Assembly: GCA_049679255.1 (NCBI GenBank)
Contig: JBAUFS010000124.1
Location: 1-64,000, forward strand
Length of the DNA: 64,000 nucleotides
Source of the DNA: Rhabdochlamydia sp049679255
GTDB taxonomy: Bacteria; Chlamydiota; Chlamydiia; Chlamydiales; Rhabdochlamydiaceae
Direction of reading: 5' to 3'
In this document: positions 51,452 through 60,600 of the stretch, piece by piece
How positions within the stretch are numbered: position 1 is the stretch's first letter
How the letters are laid out: each line of letters opens with the position of its first letter
Translations under genes and position numbers: made by a program
The notes under the pieces: model-generated
The model's database searches: none
What the model was told of the DNA's origin: nothing
What the model saw: only the letters and a program-made list of their open reading frames with translations

Positions 51452-52333
51452 TTATGTTCTTACTTTTCTCTGCTTAACTAGATCAGTATTTAAGCGCAGC
51501 CAATCATTAATTGTAGCTATAATTTGAGCAATAAGGACTGGTAGGTTTTCAGAATTTTCTGCACGCAAGTTTTTTAAATATTGGTTCCAGAAATTTTGCA
51601 TTTGTTTCATTTCATCCTCGGTATAAGTAATCGGTAAAATAAGAGGGGTTTCTCGATGTTCAAATACCATACATATAATCCTTTCTAAGCTATGAAACGA
51701 TGGCAACAGTGAAGAAGACACCAAGGAATAAAGATCGTGAAAGTCTTTCATGCGGCTATTGAATGAGCCTCGGTAGATAATAGTTTCTAACTTTTCAGCA
51801 AAAATAAATTCTTTGGGATAACAAGATAGCTTGACATTGCTTTCAAAAAGGATTCCTTTAGAATATGCTGTGAGCGGAATCGAATATTCAACAGCATCGA
51901 CAATATCTCCAAAACCAATATCAATAGTGACTTTAAACCTTGTTTTTCCAAAATAGGCCATCATGGATACTTCAGATCCTGGATATCCCATATGAGGCTG
52001 TCTAAGTTCTCTTATCTTAATCTCTTGAAAAATAAACCCATCTTTGAGATCAATGTTTGCAATTTCCTCAAAAATATCTTTTAACCCAGCAACTTCATTA
52101 CTCAGTCTTTGCGCAAGAAAATCTAAATCCGTTGTTTCTCTTCCAATTTCGATATATTTAGAGAGAAGAATACCGCCTTTTAAAATAAAATGCTTACAGT
52201 ACTTCGACTTAGCCAAACGCACTAAAAAGCGCTCAAGCGTGAGATTTTGCCAAAGATCAGCAGGATCTCGATTTTTTTCTTTTGCGATAGCTCGTAATTT
52301 TGCTTTGAATGATTTTTCTAAATCTGCAGTCAT
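51452..52333 (-). CDS. abiEii: AbiEii-type toxin, nucleotidyltransferase
   Basis: Type IV toxin of the AbiE system, a DNA polymerase beta-like nucleotidyltransferase; related toxins (MenT) modify tRNA. Motifs: ILKGGILLSKY near residue 47, then TTDLDF near 66 with the metal-binding D-x-D, an EKLETIIYRG segment near 190 and KDFHDLYSL near 207 that completes the family pattern. It is 293 aa, full length. The ATG overlaps the abiEi stop by four bases. No sign of decay, so the toxin is probably functional and held in check by AbiEi. Confidence 0.92.
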   Translation of the reverse strand: MTADLEKSFKAKLRAIAKEKNRDPADLWQNLTLERFLVRLAKSKYCKHFILKGGILLSKYIEIGRETTDLDFLAQRLSNEVAGLKDIFEEIANIDLKDGFIFQEIKIRELRQPHMGYPGSEVSMMAYFGKTRFKVTIDIGFGDIVDAVEYSIPLTAYSKGILFESNVKLSCYPKEFIFAEKLETIIYRGSFNSRMKDFHDLYSLVSSSLLPSFHSLERIICMVFEHRETPLILPITYTEDEMKQMQNFWNQYLKNLRAENSENLPVLIAQIIATINDWLRLNTDLVKQRKVRT

Positions 52334-52923
52334 GTTGTATAAGATAAAATGTATGGAGTTATGTTAACACGTAATGTTTTTGCATAAGCACCTAATTTCT
52401 TAGGATCTGGCTTGTATTTAGAGTTCTGAAAGTATCTCTGAATTGCTTTTATGGCAATTTCCTTACTAAGATAGCGAAATGCATCAACAACAGAGCGTTC
52501 TCTGTCGAAAATGTAAGTGTTATATTCACCAAGTGCAATTTTGATTTTTCCTAGCTTAACATTGCGCATTCTAATAATTCTTGTGTTGGGTCGTCTAGGA
52601 GGATAGGATTCGTGTGATACAGCAATCCAAGCCTCTCGCATAATTTGATCCGTCAAATCGTGGTAACAAAGAGCAGAAATTAAACAAATGACCCCATCAG
52701 GAATACTAACTGCAAGCAATGCCAAGTTTTCCCACTGAAACTCAACTTCGGGTTCATATTGAGAGAAACGATAAGCTCCTGGATAAATTCTTTCTAAGGC
52801 ACCTCTTTTTACTAAATAAGCCAGAGCATGCCCAGGAACACCCTGTTTTTCTGCCTCTGCTGAGGTAAAAATAGGAACATTGGCAAACCGTTCTAATTTT
52901 TTCAGGTATTTTAATTCCCTCAT
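52330..52923 (-). CDS. abiEi: AbiEi-type antitoxin and autorepressor
   Basis: Antitoxin of the AbiE pair. The N-terminal winged-helix domain is recognisable: FTSAEAEKQGVPGHALAYLVKRGALERIYPGAYRF, given here by its key residues (helix, then V-x-R-G-x-L-x-R-I-x-x-G-x-Y). The C-terminal domain has LGEYNTYIFDRERSVVDAFRY, matching the family's D-R-E-R/K-T-V-x-D. The ATG stands only seven bases after the -10 box, so the message is probably leaderless. AbiEi proteins repress their own promoter by binding inverted repeats (established knowledge), which fits the operator directly upstream. Confidence 0.92.
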   Translation of the reverse strand: MRELKYLKKLERFANVPIFTSAEAEKQGVPGHALAYLVKRGALERIYPGAYRFSQYEPEVEFQWENLALLAVSIPDGVICLISALCYHDLTDQIMREAWIAVSHESYPPRRPNTRIIRMRNVKLGKIKIALGEYNTYIFDRERSVVDAFRYLSKEIAIKAIQRYFQNSKYKPDPKKLGAYAKTLRVNITPYILSYTT

Positions 52924-52928
52924 TTTTT

Positions 52929-52979
52929 AATTCTACAAAACCTACCCAATTAAGTCAAATGGGTAGGTTTTGTAGAATT
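52929..52979 (-). promoter_or_regulatory. abiE promoter within a perfect 20-bp inverted repeat
   Basis: Arms at 52929-52948 and 52960-52979 are perfectly complementary over 20 bases around an 11-base centre. On the minus strand the -35 box TTGACT (52958-52953) lies in the centre and the -10 box TAGAAT (52935-52930), 17 bases further, lies at the far end of one arm. The abiEi ATG begins seven bases after the -10 box. It is both a strong promoter and a likely AbiEi operator, and the mRNA would start at or near its ATG. Confidence 0.7.
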
Positions 52980-53098
52980 CATTTTTTTAAATATCTGAAA
53001 TTTAATGACTTAATATAGAGATAAAATAGCTAAAGCCTGAAGAAATGTTTAAAAGAATTTAAATGAATAGAAGAAAATTCAACATTTAATAGATTTTA

Positions 53099-53671
53099 CT
53101 AAGCACTTCTATTCTCTATTCGATTCCACTCATTTGCTTGTAACCGATATAATACATGCCTTCTTAAGGGATGACCCTCTGCTAATTTTGGATGGTCAAA
53201 ATCATCTTTTGGATTACGTGACATCCCGATTCTTTCCATAACAGCTATAGAGCGTTTATTTGTAGACGTTGTAAAGCTGACGATTTCATCAAGATGCAAC
53301 GTTTCAAATCCATATTTCAAACAAGCCATGGCTCCTTCTGTTGCATACCCTTTACCCCAGTAATCGGCCATTAATCTCCAAGCTATTTCGACAGCTGGTG
53401 TAAAATGTGCTGTGAATTTCACACGGTTTAAACCAATAAAACCGATAAAATCAGCTCCTCCTATTATAGAAACCACCCAAAGCCCAAATCCTTCTTTTTT
53501 AAAATCTTCTATAATACGATTATACTCTTCAAGGCTCTCTTTGTAGCTTTTTAAAGAGGGGAAATATTCCATGACTCGTGGATCTTGATTTAAGCTCTGC
53601 ATGCAAGCAAGATCTTCTTTTTTCCAAGGTCGCAGGATTAACCTTTCTGTTTGAATTGTCTCTTCCTTCAT
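53099..53671 (-). CDS. GNAT-family N-acetyltransferase (RimJ/RimL-like), 190 aa
   Basis: Acetyl-CoA-dependent N-acetyltransferase. The opening IQTERLILRPWKKEDL is typical of the RimJ/RimL group, followed by DPRVMEYFP. The acetyl-CoA loop is in the middle, with ADYWGKGYATEGAMACLKYGF (Q/R-x-x-G-x-G/A equivalent WGKGYATE), then TSTNKRSIAVMERIGM. It is full length. Substrate unknown; such proteins acetylate ribosomal proteins, antibiotics or small amines. It follows the decayed oppA copy by a short gap and lies beside the AbiE pair, in an accessory stretch. Confidence 0.88.
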   Translation of the reverse strand: MKEETIQTERLILRPWKKEDLACMQSLNQDPRVMEYFPSLKSYKESLEEYNRIIEDFKKEGFGLWVVSIIGGADFIGFIGLNRVKFTAHFTPAVEIAWRLMADYWGKGYATEGAMACLKYGFETLHLDEIVSFTTSTNKRSIAVMERIGMSRNPKDDFDHPKLAEGHPLRRHVLYRLQANEWNRIENRSA

Positions 53672-53697
53672 AAAGGCATTAGCATCCGATTGTTGTA

Positions 53698-54049
53698 CTA
53701 AAGAGGTATTATAAAAGGAAACTGTGGATTTGTGATATATATATAGTCTTCATGGTATAGAGGAATAAAGGGCATCTCGCTTAAAAAAACTTTTTCTGCC
53801 TGTTCCAGAACATCCAATCTCGCTTCCCCTTCTTCATAAAAAGATTGGTCGAGTAATTGCGTATATTCTAGGCTTTCCCAATTACAGAAGTTGGTTGCAT
53901 GCATTTTGGATTTAAATTCTCCAAGAGAATTTTTTAAGTTCTGTTTTCATATTAAGACGAAGCGTTAACATTTTGCTTTTATGTTTGATAATGGGGAAAA
54001 GGAAAAATGCACTCACAACGACAAGTATAAAAATACCAACATATTTCAT
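53698..54049 (-). pseudogene. Decayed oppA-type gene (third copy)
   Basis: From 54049 leftward the frame encodes the same signal-anchor start as the two intact copies (MKYVGIFILVVVSAFF) and stops after about 45 codons. A second open part, about 53904-53698, encodes the near-C-terminal segment (NWESLEYTQLLDQSFYEEGE, FLSEMPFIPLYHEDYIYI) and ends short of the usual tail. About 450 codons between them are missing. A large internal deletion with loss of the 3' end explains this. It is not expected to give a working protein. Confidence 0.88.
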
Positions 54050-54135
54050 GTAAAATACCTTATAAAAAAAGAACAAACGTACTTCAAAAGAATTTATTGT
54101 AAAATGTTAATTTTATATTAACAAGAAAAAAGCCC

Positions 54136-55818
54136 CTAAGGAAAAGCTCCTTGAGCATATTTATTTTCCTTTTGCACTCTTTGATCTTCAGCAGATATCG
54201 GTAGCAGCGTTCTATCTTTCCACCAAAGAGGTATGGTAAAAGGCAAGCGAGGGTTTATCATATATACATAGTCTTCATGATATAAAGGAATGACTGGCAT
54301 CTCGCTTAAAAGCAGTTTTTCTGCTTGTTCTAGAGTTTGCATTCGCTTATCTCCTTCTTCGTAAAAAGATCGGTCAAGTAGTTGAATATACTCTGGATGC
54401 TCCCAGTTGGAGAAGTTCATTGTATATGCTTTGTATTTAAACCTTTCAAGAATACTCATCGGATCAGGATATGCTTCATTCCAGCGCATAAAAGACATGG
54501 CGTAGTTACCACAAAATAATTTATCCAACATAATGCTAAAATCTAAACACTCTAGCTTAATGAAAATGCCCAAAACTTTTAACCACTGTTGTTGGATCAC
54601 TTGTATCAATGCATTTGTTTCAAAGGAGCGTTGGCTATAATAAAGAGCTATCGATTCAAAAACTTTTTTATCAAGACCGAGCTCTTGTAAACCTTCCTCT
54701 AATAAAATACGCGCTCTTTCTATGTCATTGTCTATAAAAAAAGAATGATAGCGATTTTCTTTTAAACAAGGAGGAATGAGATTTGTTGCTGTACAGCTTG
54801 CCTGATAAGCTGTGTTGATCTGTTCTGTTAGAATATTTTTTTTAACCCCTTTTCCAGACAATCCAATCAATTCTTGACGATTGATAGCGAGGCTAAATGC
54901 CCTGCGAATTTTAGGGTGATTAAAGGGAGGTTTCTCTGTGTTGATATTAATGAGCAAGGTGCAAGCTTTTGGTTCTCGAGAAATTGTCCATTTCTTTTCT
55001 AACCTAGGAATTGCTTCTAGAGGAATATCGGTTAAAGCATCTCCAATTACATCTATTAAACCCTTCTCAAACATCTCTAGTGTTACTACATCATTTTCAA
55101 CAATATTAAAAATAATTTTTTCTGGATGTAGGTCTTCTGTTTTACGATAGTTAGGGTTTCGTGCAGCAATGATTTGATTTCCATGATCCCATTTTTCTAA
55201 AGAATAAGGACCATTGCATAAGAAGTTAGGTCCTGCATCATGAGCCCAATTAGGGTTTTTGCGATCGTTTTCCATGTTTATAGGAGAAAAGGCGCAAAAA
55301 GATAGCAATTTGAAAAGATAAGGTATAGGTTTTTCCAAGGTAATCACAAGGGTTTTTGCATCTATCGCTTTGATTCCTACCTCATCAAGAGAAATAAGAC
55401 CTTTTTTTGCCGCTTCTGCGTTTTTTACAGCAGAAAGCAGTTGTTCTCTAGCTGAAGGAAACTTAGGATCAAGAATATCTTTCCAAGATTGTTCGAAATC
55501 ATAAGCGGTAACGGGGGTATTATTAGACCAAACAGTATCTCTCAAATGAAAAGTGTAAGTGAGCTTATCTTCTGATACTTCATAAGACTTGGCTTGAGCA
55601 AGTTTCATAGATTGATCTGGATACATTTTTACCAATCCTTCAAAAAATAGAAATTGCATTTGCGCAGAGAGCAGCTCTCCCCCTTTGCGGGGATCCATTG
55701 CCTTAGGCTCAGATCTTATATTGAGGCGAAGAACTTGTAACTTATTTTTAGGCTTGATAAAGGGAAAAAAGAAAAATGCGCTCGCAATGATAAGTATAAA
55801 AATACCAATATATTTCAT
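54136..55818 (-). CDS. oppA: Oligopeptide-binding protein, OppA-type (copy 2), 560 aa
   Basis: Periplasmic substrate-binding component of a peptide ABC transporter (SBP_bac_5 family). A hydrophobic N-terminus (IFILIIASAFFFFPFI) anchors or exports it; no lipobox cysteine is seen. Motifs include SEPKAMDPRKGG near residue 37, the LTYTFHLRDTVWSNNTPVTAYDFEQSW segment near 90 (given by its key residues W-x-N-x-x-P-V-T-A-Y-D-F), and PFNHPKIRRAFSLAINRQEL near 275. Full length. It is very similar to the following copy. No permease or ATPase genes are nearby, so it probably works with transporter parts encoded elsewhere. Confidence 0.92.
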   Translation of the reverse strand: MKYIGIFILIIASAFFFFPFIKPKNKLQVLRLNIRSEPKAMDPRKGGELLSAQMQFLFFEGLVKMYPDQSMKLAQAKSYEVSEDKLTYTFHLRDTVWSNNTPVTAYDFEQSWKDILDPKFPSAREQLLSAVKNAEAAKKGLISLDEVGIKAIDAKTLVITLEKPIPYLFKLLSFCAFSPINMENDRKNPNWAHDAGPNFLCNGPYSLEKWDHGNQIIAARNPNYRKTEDLHPEKIIFNIVENDVVTLEMFEKGLIDVIGDALTDIPLEAIPRLEKKWTISREPKACTLLININTEKPPFNHPKIRRAFSLAINRQELIGLSGKGVKKNILTEQINTAYQASCTATNLIPPCLKENRYHSFFIDNDIERARILLEEGLQELGLDKKVFESIALYYSQRSFETNALIQVIQQQWLKVLGIFIKLECLDFSIMLDKLFCGNYAMSFMRWNEAYPDPMSILERFKYKAYTMNFSNWEHPEYIQLLDRSFYEEGDKRMQTLEQAEKLLLSEMPVIPLYHEDYVYMINPRLPFTIPLWWKDRTLLPISAEDQRVQKENKYAQGAFP

Positions 55819-55918
55819 GTAAAATACCTTCTAAAAAAGGGTAAGCGTAATTCTTCAGAGAATTTATTGTAAAAATTTTTTTTATATTAATAAAGACAAG
55901 ATCATAGAACAGTGGCAA

Positions 55919-57601
55919 TTAAGGAAGAGTCTTTTGAGCGTATTTATTTTCCTTTTGCACTCTTTGATCTTCAGCAGATAGCGGCAGCAGCGTTCTATCT
56001 TTCCACCAAAGAGGTATGGTAAAAGGCAAGCGGGGATTTATCATATATACATAGTCTGCATGATATAAAGGAATGACTGGCATCTCGCTTAAAAGCAGTT
56101 TTTCTGCTTGTTCTAGAGTTTGCATTCGCTTATCTCCTTCTTCGTAAAAAGATCGGTCAAGTAGTTGAATATATTCAGGATGCTCCCAATTGGAGAAATT
56201 CATTCCATAGGTTTTGTATTTAAATCTTTCAAGAATGCTCATTGGGTCAGGATATGTTTCATCCCAGCGCATAAAAGACATATTGTAGTCACCACGAAAC
56301 AATTTATCTAACATAATGCTAAAATCCAAACACTCTAGCTTAATAAAAATGCCTAGAGTCTTTAACCATTGTTGTTGGAGTACTTGAATTACTGCATTTT
56401 TTTCAGGAGCTCGTTGGCCATAGCAGAGAACTACAGATTCAAAAACCTCTTTATTCACTCCTAATTCTTGCAGGCCTTCTTCTAATAAAATACGCGCTTG
56501 GCATATATCATTGTCTTTAAAAAAACAGCGGTAGCGATTTTCTTTTAAACAAGGAGGAATGAGATTTGTTGCTGCTACACTTGCTTGATAAGCTGTATTA
56601 ATATGCTCTGTCGTAATACTTTTTTTAACCCCTTTTCCAAATAATCCAATCAATTCTTGACGATTGATAGCAAGACTAAATGCTCTACGAACTTTAGGAT
56701 GATTAAAGGGAGCTTTATCAGTATTGATGTGAATAAGTATAGTAGATGATCTTGGCGCACGAGAAATTGTCCATTTTTTTTCTAACCTGGGAATCGCTTC
56801 TAGAGGAATATCGGTTAGAGCATCTCCAATCACATCTATTAAGCCCTTTTCAAACATCTCTAAAGTTACTGCATCATTTTCAACTATGTTAAAAATAATT
56901 TTTTCTGGGTGCAGATCTTCTGTTTCGCGGTATTTAGGATTACGTTTAGCAATGATTTGATTTTCATGATCCCACTTTTCTAAAGAATAAGGACCATTAC
57001 ATAAGAAGTTAGGTCCTGCATCATGATCCCAATTAGGGTTTTTGCGATCATTTTCAATATTTACAGGGGAAAAAGTACAGAAAGAAAGTAGTTTAAAAAG
57101 ATAAGGAGTAGGTTTTTCCAAGGTAATCACAAGAGTTTTTGCATCTATTGCTTTGATGCCCACTTCATTAAGAGAAACAAGACCTTTTTTTGCTGCATCT
57201 GCATTTTTTATAGGAGAAAATAATTGTGCGTTTGTAGAAGGAAAATTAGGATCAAGAATATCTTTCCAAGATTGTTCAAAATCATAAGCGGTAACGGGGG
57301 TATTATTAGACCAAACAGTATCTCTTAAATGAAAAGTGTAAGTGAGGTTATCTTCTGATACTTCATAGGACTTGGCTTGAGCAAGCTTTATAGAGTGGTC
57401 TGGATACATTTTAATTAGTCCTTCAAAAAATAAAAACCGCATTTGTGACGAGCGCATATCCCCTCTTTTGCGTGGATCCATTGACTTAGGTTCAGCTCTC
57501 ATATTGAGGCGAAGAATTAACTCCTTGCTTTTAGGTTTAATAATGGGAAAAAAGAAAAATGCACTCACAACGACAAGTATAAAAATACTAACATATTTCA
57601 T
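55919..57601 (-). CDS. oppA: Oligopeptide-binding protein, OppA-type (copy 1), 560 aa
   Basis: Same length and plan as the neighbour, with substitutions scattered along the protein. The signal-anchor is MKYVSIFILVVVSAFFF; the W-S-N-N-T-P-V-T-A-Y-D-F motif, HPKVRRAFSLAINRQEL and the C-terminal YVYMINPRLPFTIPLWW are conserved. The leader sequences of all three copies are also alike around the start codon (ATG preceded by an AAGGTATTTT-like word or its variant), so the unit duplicated includes the 5' region. Peptide import is a likely nutrient source inside the host. It follows the SNF2 gene by 59 bases on the same strand. Confidence 0.92.
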   Translation of the reverse strand: MKYVSIFILVVVSAFFFFPIIKPKSKELILRLNMRAEPKSMDPRKRGDMRSSQMRFLFFEGLIKMYPDHSIKLAQAKSYEVSEDNLTYTFHLRDTVWSNNTPVTAYDFEQSWKDILDPNFPSTNAQLFSPIKNADAAKKGLVSLNEVGIKAIDAKTLVITLEKPTPYLFKLLSFCTFSPVNIENDRKNPNWDHDAGPNFLCNGPYSLEKWDHENQIIAKRNPKYRETEDLHPEKIIFNIVENDAVTLEMFEKGLIDVIGDALTDIPLEAIPRLEKKWTISRAPRSSTILIHINTDKAPFNHPKVRRAFSLAINRQELIGLFGKGVKKSITTEHINTAYQASVAATNLIPPCLKENRYRCFFKDNDICQARILLEEGLQELGVNKEVFESVVLCYGQRAPEKNAVIQVLQQQWLKTLGIFIKLECLDFSIMLDKLFRGDYNMSFMRWDETYPDPMSILERFKYKTYGMNFSNWEHPEYIQLLDRSFYEEGDKRMQTLEQAEKLLLSEMPVIPLYHADYVYMINPRLPFTIPLWWKDRTLLPLSAEDQRVQKENKYAQKTLP

Positions 57602-57659
57602 GAGAATATCCTTTAAAAAGAGGGCAAGCGTAATTCTTTAAAGAGTTTTTTGTAAATTT

Positions 57660-60600
57660 TTATATTTTTTTTACATCCTGGTCGATTAGGTTAATCAAAT
57701 GAATTAACTCTTCACGATTTAATTTTTTGATTTGATCCTGATCTGTAAATTCAATAACCCCTTCCATGAGTGCTTGTTTTTTTTCGATCAACTTGTGAAT
57801 GTGTTCTTCAATGGTATTTTTAGTGACTAATTTAAATACCTGAACTCCTCGATTTTGACCAATACGATGTACTCGATCGGTTGCTTGATTTTCACGCGCT
57901 GGATTCCACCAACGATCATAATGAATAACAACAGATGCAGATACAAGATCTACTCCAACACCTGCTGCTTGTAGAGAAGCAACAAAAACCTCGCAAGTAG
58001 GGTCTTGTTTAAATCTATCGAGCATCTCTTTTCGATTACGCGTACTTCCTCTAATACCCGCAAAGCCAATATTTTGTTCTTTGAGATATTTTTCAATGAG
58101 GTTAAGCATATTTAAGTATTGTGAAAACACTACAAGTTTTTGACCACTATCTCTTGTCTCTTGTAATAGTTGGACAAATAAATCCCATTTTCCTGACTGA
58201 TGTTTATGAAATTCATCAAATTGTTTATTGATTAAACAAGGATGATCGCAGATCTGTTTTAGAGTAGATAACAAAGCAAATACATGCAGATAGGGAAGTG
58301 GTTTGTGTTCATCTTCTATTTGCTGCATAAGTTGACTTTTCTGTTGAAAAAAAGCAGCCTTATACAAATTTTTTTGTTCTTCAGAAAGATCGCAATAAGA
58401 AATTTCTTCAATTTTTTCCGGCAGCTCTAATAATACTTCTTTTTTCTTACGTCGTAAGATAAAAGGATCGACTAATCGTTTGAGTAGCACTTTTCTTGCT
58501 TGGTCTTGCCCTTTTTCAATCGGATTGACAAACAGATGTTTAAAATGAGCTTCTTGAGGTAAATACCCTGGCACAATCACTTCAAATAAGGATCTTAGTT
58601 CAAGTAAGCTATTTTCAATAGGTGTTCCGGTTAATCCAAGACGCATGTGCGCATTAAGGATTTTCAAAGCTTTATGCGTTTGAGATTGGGAATTTTTTGC
58701 ATTTTGCACCTCATCAAAAACGATAAGATCGAAGGTATACTGAGAAAGAATGGCTTTCTCGCTACGCAACACGCCATAAGAAGTTAATAAAAGGTCTGCT
58801 TGTGTTGTAAAAAGCTCAAAATTGCGCCCTACCCCATAGAAAGTTAGAACTCGCACTTCTGGCAAAAAATTTTTCAATAACTCTTCCCAATGATAAATAA
58901 CAGAGGTGGGGCAAACCACTAAAAACTTAGCTCTTTTTTGTAATTCATTAAACACAGCAGCAATAAGCCCCATGGCTTGATGGGTCTTTCCAAGACCCAT
59001 CTCATCACAAAGCATCCCTGAGAGTCCGTAGGTATATAAAAACCAAAGCCAGTTTACTCCTGTTTCCTGATAGGCCCGCAACCTACTTCTAAACCCGGTT
59101 AGATCCATCGGGGTTTGTGTTTCAAATTGAGAAATACTCTCCAGCCATTTTCTGGTCTGCAGAGCTTGTATAGACCTGCCTTCTGGAGCTTTTATTTCTT
59201 CAAAAACAGTTAATCGCAACCAATCTAGCGTTGTACATTTTAGAAAAGATTTTGCATCCCATTGCTGTTTGCGAATTGCCTTTAACCAATTAAAATGAGA
59301 TTGTTTCAAAGTGATAAGGCCAGCTGGTGTAAAAAGATAAGGACGATTTTCTATTATTGCTTGCCAAATCTCTTTTGCATCTACTTCTCCAAGCTCACTG
59401 ATAAACACAAGATGCATACGCCATTGAAAGTGCTTGTTTTTCTTTAGTTGTTCTAAATTACGTATCTCTACTTGCAGAGAATGTGGTTTAGTTAGCTCCT
59501 TTTGCAGAGTAATAATTTGGTCTACTAAAGTATCTAAATCATATAAGATAAAATTGGTCTCTTGCTCTTTAGAAATAAAAGCGCTTGGCATGTATTTTTT
59601 CTTTAACCGCTGCTCAAAAGTAATCTCGTAAAATCCTTGATTTTCCACATAGGTAAATTCATCGAAGAATTGTACGTTTTTATCTTGATACTCGGGCAAA
59701 AGTTGTATAACGGATTGTATAAAAACTTGCTCGTTCTTCAGACTAATTTCATATCCACTTTTTAAAATAGGACAGATAGGGGAAAAGAATCCTCTAACAT
59801 TTTCTAATTCTTCTCGATGCATCTGAATAAATTCTGCAACTCGATCTTTTTCAATCGTTAATCCTGAGTAGATAGAACCTGTTTGTAGCTGAGTACGCTT
59901 GGCAAAAAACCCTTGATCTTTTACATAAATCCATGCCCCAAAGTCACTGATTTTATCCTCTGCTTCAAGCATCTCGATAGCCGCTTCAAACCACAGCTGC
60001 TTTGATGCTGTAACAAAGAAGCGTAATTGAGATTCAATGGTGTAGACATGAGTTTGAAAGAGAGGAAAACTATTAAGCCACGCTCTGTGTTGAGAGACAA
60101 ATTCTGAAACATCAGCCCTTTCAATAATTTTTGTAACACCATCAAATAACCAATTCTCCACTTGAAAAAAACCTTTCTTCTCTAAATAAACCCAGTTTCC
60201 AAATCGTGCAGAGGATTTTTTTTGTAGATCTTTTTTTTCAAAGAGATAGCATTCAAGATGCAGTCTTTCTTCTGCATCAAAAAAAAGATCGTATTGAATA
60301 CGATTATTCCCTGCATGAATCGGTTTATTTAAAAATCTCTGTAAAATGGGCGCATGCTTAAAAAATATTTTCCCAATTTTTTGCGCAGAAATCTCTCTTT
60401 GTTCAAAAATAGGGTCTATTGTAGCAGGGAAAAATCCTTTTTTAGGAATAAAAATAAAGTCTCCGACAGCAATTCCCTTTGCTTTTTCTTCTTGTTGCTG
60501 TTTTTGAGATTGATCCATTTCAATGAAGAGTTTTTTATCCGCTTCATTGTAACGAATAGCTCGAATGTAGGAATAGGGTTGTCCATGAACAACAAGCGGT

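Noticed and set aside
52929..52979. The abiE inverted repeat as only a transcription terminator
   Set aside because: Its position before the start codon and the promoter elements within it fit an operator better, although an effect on readthrough cannot be excluded.
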